Part shown: positions 17,330 to 23,786 of the stretch, one piece after another | How positions within the stretch are numbered: the first letter of the stretch is position 1 | Layout: each line of letters starts with the position of its first letter | Assembly: GCA_947303715.1 (NCBI GenBank) | Contig: CAMYYY010000033.1 | Coordinates: forward strand, 1-34,053 | DNA from: an uncultured Bacteroidales bacterium | GTDB taxonomy: Bacteria > Bacteroidota > Bacteroidia > Bacteroidales > Bacteroidaceae | Length of the DNA: 34,053 bases | Direction of reading: 5' to 3' | Position numbers and translations under genes: made by a program | Notes under the pieces: model-generated | Told to the model about the DNA's origin: nothing | Databases searched by the model: none | Seen by the model: only the letters and a program-made list of their open reading frames with translations

Positions 17330-18340
17330 ATGAATTTGAAAGAAGAGAAATATGCCCAGTATTATCTGGTGCAGGAAATGATGGGAACGGTGGACACCGT
17401 CCGTAAGTTCAACTCTGCTGACAGCCAGTTTGTGGCTGATGCCGTGAAAGAAACCGGCAAGTTGATGTTTGCCGGAGAGGGCAGCAGCCGCATCATGCCG
17501 GCTAAGAATGCCCGCCGCACGGCCATGCGCTGGGGGCTTGACGTGAACGTTCAAACGGACGGTAGCTACCAATGCTGTGAATACAAGCTCGACGACTATA
17601 CTGTTGTACTTGACAGCAATAGCGGCCGTACGAAGGAAACGCTTATGCTTGCCCTCGACCTCAAGGCAAAGGGCAACAAGCGCCGTTTCAGTCTCTCCGC
17701 TAATCCTGCCACACCCCTTGAGGAGGCTTGCGTGAAAGGCCATGTGCTGAAATGTGGCTGGGAGAACGCCGTTGCTGCTACAAAGAGCGTCGTCGAACAG
17801 GCTTTGTTCTGCGAGAGCATCGTCTGGAACGCAGCCGGCAAGGACATGAAGGCTGCGCTTAAGGGATTGCCTGAAAAGATTGAGACCGCCCTTACACTGC
17901 CCGTCGATCCTGAAATCGTCGAATGGGTAAAAGGCGCTCACACCATCTATTTCTGTGGCATGAACGACGGTGTGGCTGAAGAGCTCACCCTCAAGACCAA
18001 CGAGATCACCCGCCGGAAGAGCGACTTCCTCGAGGGCACTTACGCCGTGCACGGTATCGAGGAAATTATGCAAGATGGCGACATCGTCTTCATTGTTGCC
18101 CCCATTGAAAACGAGTACGACAAGTTCCTCACCGTGTTCAAAAATGCTGGAGTACACGTCGTGGCCATCGACACGAAGCCGACACCTTTTGAAAAAACCG
18201 TCGTCGTCCCCGAGGCTGGCGAACTGCAAAACTACGTTTACCTCTGTGCTGGTTGGAACCTCCTCGTAGAGGTCGGCATTAGCGACGGAATCAACCTCGA
18301 TAAGCCTAACCGTGCCCGCAAGGTCGGCAACGAAATGTAA
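17330..18340 (+). CDS. SIS-domain phosphosugar isomerase-like protein
   Basis: This 336-residue protein carries two sugar-isomerase (SIS) domains, roughly residues 30-160 and 195-330. The first has MFAGEGSSRIMPAKNARRTA and VVLDSNSGRTKET. The second has TIYFCGMNDG and the segment NEITRRKSDFLEGTYAVHG, which resembles the phosphosugar-binding region of GlmS and AgaS. The C terminus (DKPNRARKVGNE) also looks like the GlmS/AgaS tail. No glutaminase domain is present. The substrate is unknown; the adjacent beta-helix protein hints at amino-sugar metabolism. Confidence 0.82.
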   Translation: MNLKEEKYAQYYLVQEMMGTVDTVRKFNSADSQFVADAVKETGKLMFAGEGSSRIMPAKNARRTAMRWGLDVNVQTDGSYQCCEYKLDDYTVVLDSNSGRTKETLMLALDLKAKGNKRRFSLSANPATPLEEACVKGHVLKCGWENAVAATKSVVEQALFCESIVWNAAGKDMKAALKGLPEKIETALTLPVDPEIVEWVKGAHTIYFCGMNDGVAEELTLKTNEITRRKSDFLEGTYAVHGIEEIMQDGDIVFIVAPIENEYDKFLTVFKNAGVHVVAIDTKPTPFEKTVVVPEAGELQNYVYLCAGWNLLVEVGISDGINLDKPNRARKVGNEM

Positions 18341-18345
18341 GGATT

Positions 18346-18642
18346 ATGAAAAAGTTTCTTTCCCAGCTTTGGCACTACGTGGGGCGGCACAAGTATTTTC
18401 TAACCGTCCTTGCTTTTTTGGCCATTGTCTGTTTCCTTGACAAAAACAATCTGATGGTGCGGTTGAAAAACCGCTATGAAATCAGTCGCCTCACCTCGCA
18501 GCGCGACAACTACAAGGAGACTTGTGATTCGCTTTGGAGCGAACTGAAAGCCCTTGAGACCGACGGAAAGAGCCTCGAGAAGATTGCCCGTGAACAATAC
18601 GGCATGCACGAGGCTGGGGAAGAAGTCTTTATCATCCGATGA
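18346..18642 (+). CDS. Septum formation initiator protein, DivIC/FtsB family
   Basis: This 98-residue protein has a short cytoplasmic N terminus, one transmembrane helix (YFLTVLAFLAIVCFLD, residues 17-34), a coiled coil (residues 40-80) and the conserved end KIAREQYGMHEAGEEVFIIR. That pattern is diagnostic of the FtsB/DivIC family, which bridges divisome components in the periplasm. It begins five bases after the SIS gene and overlaps the next gene by four bases. Confidence 0.9.
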   Translation: MKKFLSQLWHYVGRHKYFLTVLAFLAIVCFLDKNNLMVRLKNRYEISRLTSQRDNYKETCDSLWSELKALETDGKSLEKIAREQYGMHEAGEEVFIIR

Positions 18643-18974
18643 AAGGAATGAGGCAGATTCTCTATGCCCTTGGCGGCATCCTGCTCTTTGTGGGGGCAGC
18701 AGTCATGATGACCCGTTGGCCGTGGGCTCCATATCTCTATTTGGTTGGTGCCGTGCTCTTCGGCATCGCCCAGGTGACAGATAAATGCGCCGGCGATAGT
18801 TTTGTCATCCGCCGTCTGCGTCGCCAGCAGTTGATTGGTGCGTTCCTACTGGTGCTTACGGGAGTGCTTATGCTCACCCTTCGCCACAACGAATGGGTGG
18901 TCTGTCTGCTCGTTGCTGCCATTATTGAACTCTACACCTCATTCCGTATCCCGCAAGAAGCAATGAAGGATTAA
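18639..18974 (+). CDS. Small four-helix membrane protein of unknown function
   Basis: This 111-residue protein shows four hydrophobic segments (around residues 5-22, 28-45, 62-80 and 85-103), with little polar sequence between. The family is not recognised. It is coupled to the DivIC gene by an ATGA overlap (18639-18642) and ends the plus-strand run; a strong terminator follows. Confidence 0.75.
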   Translation: MKGMRQILYALGGILLFVGAAVMMTRWPWAPYLYLVGAVLFGIAQVTDKCAGDSFVIRRLRRQQLIGAFLLVLTGVLMLTLRHNEWVVCLLVAAIIELYTSFRIPQEAMKD

Positions 18975-19025
18975 TTCATTTCACAAATGAAAAAATAAAT
19001 AAAAAAATGCCCTTCTTTCTTAAAC

Positions 19026-19068
19026 AAAAATAAAACGTTTCCTCATTTCGCGGGAACGTTTTATTTTT
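19026..19068 (+). terminator. Intrinsic terminator, 14-bp stem
   Basis: AAAAATAAAACGTT (19026-19039) and AACGTTTTATTTTT (19055-19068) pair perfectly around a 15-base loop, and two further C-G pairs are possible past one mismatch. The stem runs straight into T residues, giving a typical intrinsic terminator 51 bp after the last gene of the run. Confidence 0.8.
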
Positions 19069-19069
19069 G
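19062..19069 (+). promoter_or_regulatory. Candidate -7 element overlapping the terminator
   Basis: TATTTTTG lies on the 3' arm of the terminator hairpin and 24 bases before the GTG of the lipoprotein gene. It fits TAnnTTTG, but no clear TTG sits at the expected -33 spacing. Confidence 0.4.
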
Positions 19070-19093
19070 CATCGTTTTCAGTTTTGAACACAA

Positions 19094-19801
19094 GTGAAAG
19101 GATTCTCATCGTTTCTACTGTCTGCTTTACTGCTCGCCTCTTGTCAGAACACCTATTTTGTCAAGGGCACGACAGATGTATCCCATTTCAAGGGGCGGCA
19201 AGTAATATTGAAGGTTCCGACGATAGAAGGACTGTGGATTCCGGTGGATTCCTGCGAGGTCACACACGGATCGTTTGCCATGAAAGGGCATTTGGATTCC
19301 GTGGCCATTGCCACGTTGTTTGTTGATGATACACCGCTCATCCCCATTGTCCTCGAGGAAGGTGTCCTCAATGTCAGCCTCACAGGGTTGGCATACCGCG
19401 TTTCCGGCACACCACTTAACAATGCGCTCTATTCATTCTTTGATGACAAGAATAAACTCGATTCGCAAGTGAATGAACTTGGACGTACCGAGTCACAGAT
19501 GATTATGAATGGGAATAGTGCTGACGCTGTGCGTCATTATGTCGATTCGGTATATACATCCATTTCCGAGTCGATGACTGAGCTTATAACGGGCTTTATC
19601 CGCACAAACTACTCAAATGTATTAGGGCTTTGCGGTTTCGGGATGCTTTCGTATGGTCTTCCTCGTCCAATGATAACCCCGCTTATCCGCCAAGTGCTTG
19701 ACGATGCCCCCCAGGAATTCAAGGAAAATCCCCTCGTCCGTAACTATGTGATGGCGGCTAACCGCGAGATGTCGCAGCAGAATCTCGCATCGGGAAACTA
19801 A
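19094..19801 (+). CDS. DUF4369 lipoprotein without a thioredoxin domain
   Basis: This 235-residue protein has a lipoprotein signal (LLSALLLASC, Cys at about residue 17) and an N-terminal DUF4369-like beta domain (VILKVPTIEGLWIPVDSCEV, GSFAMKGHLDS, TPLIPIVLEEGVLNV). DUF4369 usually precedes a TlpA-like thioredoxin domain in Bacteroidetes; here the C-terminal 110 residues are helical and carry no CxxC. The start codon is a GTG at 19094; a TTG at 19084 lies in another frame. It may be a surface or periplasmic protein; its role is unknown. Confidence 0.78.
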   Translation: MKGFSSFLLSALLLASCQNTYFVKGTTDVSHFKGRQVILKVPTIEGLWIPVDSCEVTHGSFAMKGHLDSVAIATLFVDDTPLIPIVLEEGVLNVSLTGLAYRVSGTPLNNALYSFFDDKNKLDSQVNELGRTESQMIMNGNSADAVRHYVDSVYTSISESMTELITGFIRTNYSNVLGLCGFGMLSYGLPRPMITPLIRQVLDDAPQEFKENPLVRNYVMAANREMSQQNLASGN

Positions 19802-19809
19802 CTTCCCCT

Positions 19810-19858
19810 AACCCTTAATCTTTAACCTTTAACCCTTAATCCTTTATCATTAACCCTC
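19810..19858. repeat. 7-bp AACCCTT-type repeats between convergent genes
   Basis: About seven units of AACCCTT, AATCTTT or AACCTTT fill the gap between two convergent genes. The repeat runs into the acyltransferase gene and contains its TAA stop (19850-19852). The same repeat type ends potA at 26827-26847. Confidence 0.7.
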
Positions 19859-20581
19859 TTTATACTGCTCGTCTAATCTGGAAAGGACTGCTTCGCGTGT
19901 AACGTCACGCAGACGATCCATCTCCGCTGCGTCAGAACCTTGAGGGAAAATGGGGTCGTGGATGACAAGGCGTAGAGGATAGTGCCGGACGTATTTACGT
20001 CCTTTCGGCATCACCTCAAATGTGCCGTTAATGCTGAGGGGCACAATGGGCAGTTGCTGCTCTATAGCCAGTTTGAACGCTCCCCGTTTGAATTGCCCCA
20101 ATTTTCCTGTAAGGGTGCGAGTGCCCTCGGCGAACATTGCCAATGAGTTGTGACAGCGCAGCATCTCATCAGCTTGTGACATCGTATGTACAATGTCGGC
20201 CTTGCTCGACCTATCAACGGTTATGAAACCGCAACACTTGCAAGCATAGCCAATCAGCGGAATGCGTGAAAGTTCTTTCTTCATCATCCATTTGAATCGG
20301 TGGGGTAGGAATCCCAGCATCAGGAAGATGTCAAACATGCTCTGATGGTTGCCCACAAAGATGTATGCCTCCCGACGGTCGAGTTTCTCTTTTCCCTCCA
20401 CCTTGACAGGGAGCAGGAACACACGGCAGAACAGCCATCCCCATACTCGTGCCGTCCACCATCCAGCCTCCATGCCGAACAGCGTGCCGCAGACAATGGC
20501 TGCCAACGCACAAAAGACAGACACCACAAGCATCACGGGAAACGCGATGCAGTACTGATAAATAAGATAAAGCAGTTTCAT
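19850..20581 (-). CDS. plsC: 1-acyl-sn-glycerol-3-phosphate acyltransferase
   Basis: This 243-residue membrane acyltransferase is predicted to make phosphatidic acid from lysophosphatidic acid. An N-terminal hydrophobic region of about 40 residues is followed by the catalytic NHQSMFDIF (HX4D), the FAEGTRTL block with the glycerophosphate-binding EGTR, and LPIVPLSINGTFEVMP. Length is typical of the family. It lies 39 bp downstream of the MetH reactivation-domain gene and is probably in its transcript. The stop codon lies in a low-complexity repeat shared with other intergenic regions. Confidence 0.88.
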   Translation of the reverse strand: MKLLYLIYQYCIAFPVMLVVSVFCALAAIVCGTLFGMEAGWWTARVWGWLFCRVFLLPVKVEGKEKLDRREAYIFVGNHQSMFDIFLMLGFLPHRFKWMMKKELSRIPLIGYACKCCGFITVDRSSKADIVHTMSQADEMLRCHNSLAMFAEGTRTLTGKLGQFKRGAFKLAIEQQLPIVPLSINGTFEVMPKGRKYVRHYPLRLVIHDPIFPQGSDAAEMDRLRDVTREAVLSRLDEQYKEG

Positions 20582-20594
20582 GGTTTATTATTTT

Positions 20595-20620
20595 GCTTGT
20601 TGACTTGTTGACATTTTGAC
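20595..20620. repeat. 8-bp ACTTGTTG repeats filling the gap
   Basis: GCTTGTTG, ACTTGTTG and ACATTTTG follow one another and make up most of the 39-bp gap between two minus-strand genes. The first 16 bases are the exact reverse complement of the in-frame repeat at 3267-3282. Confidence 0.7.
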
Positions 20621-21394
20621 CTAATCCAACACCGCACGAAGGAATTGGCGCATTCGCTCAGGAGGAAGACCGCGACGCCGCGTATAATCCTCAAATTGTT
20701 CCTCGCTGATGCGGCTGATACTAAAGTAGTGTACTGCTGGGTGACGGATGATAAGCCCCGACACGGACGATGGTGGATTCATGGCGCCATTCTCCGTCAA
20801 CGTAATGCCGATAGACTTCATATCAATTAACTCATCCAACAAGAAGTTGACAGAGAGGTCGGGTAAACTCGGATACCCTACAGCAGGGCGGATACCTTTG
20901 TCCGATTCTATAATCGTCAAGGTCTCTTCATCGACTCTTTCTGCCGCAGCTTCCGCCAAGCGGGTGGCAAGCGTCTGTATCATCAGGCTCTCGTAAGGGT
21001 CAGCACCAATGCGTGCTTTCAGCGCACAAGTTGTAGCAAACAATCCAATCGTGTCACCTTTTGGATTGACGAAATCCGCTAAACAAAGTGCAACTCCATC
21101 AGTCCCAAGACTTTGCTGCCGCAACAATGGAATCAATTGACGATGGCGCTGCCCTATGGCATCATCTTCAATCTCGTCAATGACGATGTCCTCATTTTCA
21201 CTATGAACCTTCACGCTCCGATAGATTGCTTCGGCTCCAATACAGTCATCCAATGATTCCAGCATCCTAATAGCCTCAATTTTCAACTCCGCGCCTTGCT
21301 CCGAATCCCCCTTCACCTGCCACGCGTGGAAGAAGTATCCCCAGTCAATATAGGGTACAAGTTCTTGAACGGAATATCGGAATTTTCGAATCAT
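20621..21394 (-). CDS. Free-standing methionine synthase reactivation domain
   Basis: This 257-residue protein matches the C-terminal activation domain of cobalamin-dependent methionine synthase (MetH), which binds SAM and remethylates oxidised cob(II)alamin. Landmarks are LVPYIDWGYFFHAWQVKG at the N terminus, RPAVGYPSLPD (the SAM-binding RPxxGY element) and MNPPSSVSGLIIRHPAVHYF. The homocysteine, folate and cobalamin domains are absent and not encoded nearby, so MetH must be split, with the core elsewhere. The start is the ATG at 21394, only five bases after a promoter -7 element, and family conservation begins almost at once, so a later start is unlikely. Confidence 0.85.
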   Translation of the reverse strand: MIRKFRYSVQELVPYIDWGYFFHAWQVKGDSEQGAELKIEAIRMLESLDDCIGAEAIYRSVKVHSENEDIVIDEIEDDAIGQRHRQLIPLLRQQSLGTDGVALCLADFVNPKGDTIGLFATTCALKARIGADPYESLMIQTLATRLAEAAAERVDEETLTIIESDKGIRPAVGYPSLPDLSVNFLLDELIDMKSIGITLTENGAMNPPSSVSGLIIRHPAVHYFSISRISEEQFEDYTRRRGLPPERMRQFLRAVLD

Positions 21395-21399
21395 GCCGA

Positions 21400-21429
21400 C
21401 AAAGGTAGCTCAAGGCGAGCAAAAAACAA
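21400..21429 (-). promoter_or_regulatory. Promoter immediately before the reactivation-domain gene
   Basis: On the minus strand, TTG (21429-21427), a 19-bp spacer and TACCTTTG (21407-21400) match the consensus. The ATG is at 21394-21392, so the transcript would start at or within a few bases of the start codon. Confidence 0.65.
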
Positions 21430-21498
21430 AATAATTTTTGTTTTTTACGAGTCGCAGCCTACTTAAACAAATGAAGTCCCGTTAAAGCCTATTTTCTG

Positions 21499-21575
21499 AT
21501 TTGCTTACTCTGTTTATAAACAGCGCCCCTGTTTATATAAACGCCGCCCGTGTTTATAAATAATGTCAAACGTTG
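21499..21575 (-). repeat. Array D, inverted copy of array A
   Basis: Read on the minus strand, this stretch is nearly the same as 7-82: AACGTTTGA, GTTTATATAAAC, a GGGGCGC block, CTGTTTATAAACAG and GAGTAAGCAAAT appear in the same order with few differences. It lies about 70 bp upstream of the promoter at 21400-21429, G-rich on the coding strand of that gene. Outside it, the 21395-21650 gap holds only that promoter and an unremarkable A/T-rich stretch next to the dihydroorotase stop. Confidence 0.8.
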
Positions 21576-21650
21576 GAAAAAAGTCGAAACTCATTCCTAA
21601 GAAGTAACAGTTTTATCCTGCAAGAAAAAGGTCCGTCTAAGGGATATTTT

Positions 21651-23015
21651 TTATCGGTCGAAGATAAGACGTTGGCCTCGAGCGGTGGGGTTGACGGTTC
21701 CCTCAGAGTAGGCAAGGATGCCGTTGACCCAAGTCTTCTGAACCATCCAAACGTTGTCGGTCTTATTAACCAATACAAGGTCGGCTTGATAATCTGGGCG
21801 AATGAAACCGCGATGAGCGATGCGGTAGCGAAGAGCGGGGTTGTGGCACATGGTACGAACAACATCTGTTACGTCGAAGCAACCTTCATTGGCCAAAGTA
21901 AGCATAGCCGTCAGAGAGTGGGGCAGGGTAGCGATGCCGGAAGCAGCACACAGGGCACCGCCCTCTTTATCGGCAGGAGTGTGCGGAGCGTGGTCGGTGG
22001 CTACGGTATCGATAACCTCTTCTCGGATGGCGCGGCGCAGGGCTTCACGGTCGGCAGCGGTCTTTATGGCAGGATTGCACTTGATAGCCGTCCCCATCGT
22101 AGCATAATCGGCATCGGTGTAGAGGAGATGAGGGATGCATGCCTCGGCGGTTATCTGCTTATCCTCTACGGGGCCACGCTGGAAGAGTGTAAGTTCTCGA
22201 GCGGTACTGATATGGAGAATATGGATGCTTGCACCCGTCTTTGAAGCTATTTCAACAGCACGGGCAGACGAACGATAGCATGCCTCTTCGCTGCGGATGA
22301 GGGGATGATAGCGGAGGGGAAAATCTTGGGAATTAGGAATTGAAGAATAAGAAATTAAGGATAAGGAATGAAAAGTGGGCTGCTTTCTACCTTCAGCCAC
22401 AGGAAAATTCCTAAATTCTAATTCCTCTTTTTTCAGTTTTTCAATGTTGGCGGATATAATGTCTTGGTCTTCGCAATGAAGGGCGATGGGGAGAGGAGAG
22501 CTACGAAAAACGGCATAGAGCGATTCGTCATCGCCCAAAAGCATTCCCCCTGTGCTGCTTCCCATAAAGACTTTGATGCCGCAGTTCTTGGTAGGCTCGA
22601 GGTGTTCGATTTCAGAAAGATTTTCTTTCGTCGCTCCCAAATAGAACGACCAGTTAGCAGGACTGCATGCTTCGGCAATACGGTGCTTAGCTTCGAGGAG
22701 TTCAATGGTTGTGGTCTGTGGGATGCAGTTGGGCATATCCATAAAACTCGTGACGCCGCCCATGATCGCCTTACGGCTTTCGCTGGCAATGGTAGCCTTG
22801 TGCGTCATCCCCGGTTCGCGGAAATGAACATGCTCATCGATAACGCCCGGCAGAAGATACATGCCTGTGGCATCGATAATTGTAGAGACGTCACAATGTG
22901 GCGTCTCTACTCCTTCAATGACCTGCGTTATCTTCTCATCCTCCATTACAACCGAACCGACGAAGGTACGGCCTTCGTTGACAATCGTGGCGTTTTGGAT
23001 GATAGTGCGCTGCAT
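21651..23015 (-). CDS. pyrC: Dihydroorotase
   Basis: This 454-residue zinc enzyme of pyrimidine synthesis cyclises carbamoyl aspartate to dihydroorotate. Metal-site landmarks are DEHVHFREPG (H62, H64), GIKVFMGSSTGG with the Lys expected to be carboxylated, and ATDHAPHTP. HPLIRSEEACYRSSARAVEI is also typical. Two stretches are extra compared with the family: residues 36-45, encoded by a 29-bp palindrome, and about residues 194-230, encoded by a low-GC segment. The frame stays open through both and all catalytic residues remain, so the enzyme is probably active. It follows the DPM1-like gene by 18 bp, a neighbour pair seen in other Bacteroidales. Confidence 0.9.
   Translation of the reverse strand: MQRTIIQNATIVNEGRTFVGSVVMEDEKITQVIEGVETPHCDVSTIIDATGMYLLPGVIDEHVHFREPGMTHKATIASESRKAIMGGVTSFMDMPNCIPQTTTIELLEAKHRIAEACSPANWSFYLGATKENLSEIEHLEPTKNCGIKVFMGSSTGGMLLGDDESLYAVFRSSPLPIALHCEDQDIISANIEKLKKEELEFRNFPVAEGRKQPTFHSLSLISYSSIPNSQDFPLRYHPLIRSEEACYRSSARAVEIASKTGASIHILHISTARELTLFQRGPVEDKQITAEACIPHLLYTDADYATMGTAIKCNPAIKTAADREALRRAIREEVIDTVATDHAPHTPADKEGGALCAASGIATLPHSLTAMLTLANEGCFDVTDVVRTMCHNPALRYRIAHRGFIRPDYQADLVLVNKTDNVWMVQKTWVNGILAYSEGTVNPTARGQRLIFDR
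22329..22432. repeat. Low-GC in-frame insertion in dihydroorotase
   Basis: This stretch of about 100 bp is A/T-rich and resembles the intergenic filler elsewhere in the window (GAATTAGGAATT, AAATTAAGGATAAGG). Its ends are roughly inverted: GGAATTAGGAATT at the left and AATTCTAATTCC at the right. It encodes a polar, Ser-rich loop of about 36 residues. Confidence 0.55.
22882..22910. repeat. 29-bp palindromic element inside dihydroorotase
   Basis: GTAGAGACG (22882-22890) and CGTCTCTAC (22902-22910) flank an inner CACA-A-TGTG, with one G-T mismatch between the two stems and a single central base. The element is read in frame as residues 36-45 of dihydroorotase. Confidence 0.85.
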
Positions 23016-23033
23016 GATACGACAAGCCGCAGT

Positions 23034-23786
23034 TTAATTCTTATCCTTTGCTGTCGGGTATTTCTTGAACCAACCATCCCAACGGAGGCGGAGGACGCCA
23101 AAGACAGCTTCACCAAAGATACTGCTGTTCATCTTACTGGTGCCGAGTTCACGGTTGATAAAGATGACTGGCACTTCCTTGATGCGGAAGCCACATTTCC
23201 ATGTGGTGTGTTTCATCTCTATTTGGAAAGCGTAGCCCTTGAAACGAATACCATCAAGATTAATGGTTTCCAGTACGCGGCGGCGATAGCATTTGAAGCC
23301 GGCTGTGGTGTCGCGAACGGGAATACCCGTGATAAATTGTACATAACGGCTGGCGTAATAGGACATCAGCACGCGGCTCATAGGCCAGTTGATGACGTTG
23401 ACTCCGCTGACATAGCGGCTTCCGATAGCAAGATCATATCCTTCATCAGCACAGGCGGCATAGAGTCGCGGCAGGTCGGCAGGGGAGTGGCTGAAGTCGG
23501 CATCCATCTCGAAAATGTAGTCGTAGTTGTGCTCCAGCCCCCACTTGAAGCCGCAGATGTAGGCCGTTCCGAGACCTTGTTTGCCACTTCGTTCCACCAT
23601 AAACAGGCGGTCGGGAAACTCACCTTGCAGACGGCGCACGATGTCGGCGGTGCCATCGGGTGAGCCATCCTCGATGACCAGGATATGGAACACTTTTTCC
23701 AGCGTAAACACAGCGCGGATAATGTTCTCGATATTCTCCTTTTCGTTATAGGTGGGAATGATGACAATGCTATCGGACGGATTCAT
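23034..23786 (-). CDS. DPM1-like polyprenyl-phosphate glycosyltransferase (GT2)
   Basis: This 250-residue family 2 glycosyltransferase resembles dolichyl-phosphate mannose synthase. Landmarks are IVIIPTYNEKENI, VIEDGSPDGT, EMDADFSH (the DXD-type metal motif), and DTTAGFKCYRR. There is no C-terminal membrane domain, so it is a soluble or peripheral enzyme that would charge a polyprenyl phosphate with mannose or a related sugar. The acceptor and sugar are inferred from family. Its ATG comes immediately after the potD stop (23787-23789), so it is probably read from the pot transcript; pyrC follows 18 bp later. Confidence 0.85.
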   Translation of the reverse strand: MNPSDSIVIIPTYNEKENIENIIRAVFTLEKVFHILVIEDGSPDGTADIVRRLQGEFPDRLFMVERSGKQGLGTAYICGFKWGLEHNYDYIFEMDADFSHSPADLPRLYAACADEGYDLAIGSRYVSGVNVINWPMSRVLMSYYASRYVQFITGIPVRDTTAGFKCYRRRVLETINLDGIRFKGYAFQIEMKHTTWKCGFRIKEVPVIFINRELGTSKMNSSIFGEAVFGVLRLRWDGWFKKYPTAKDKN

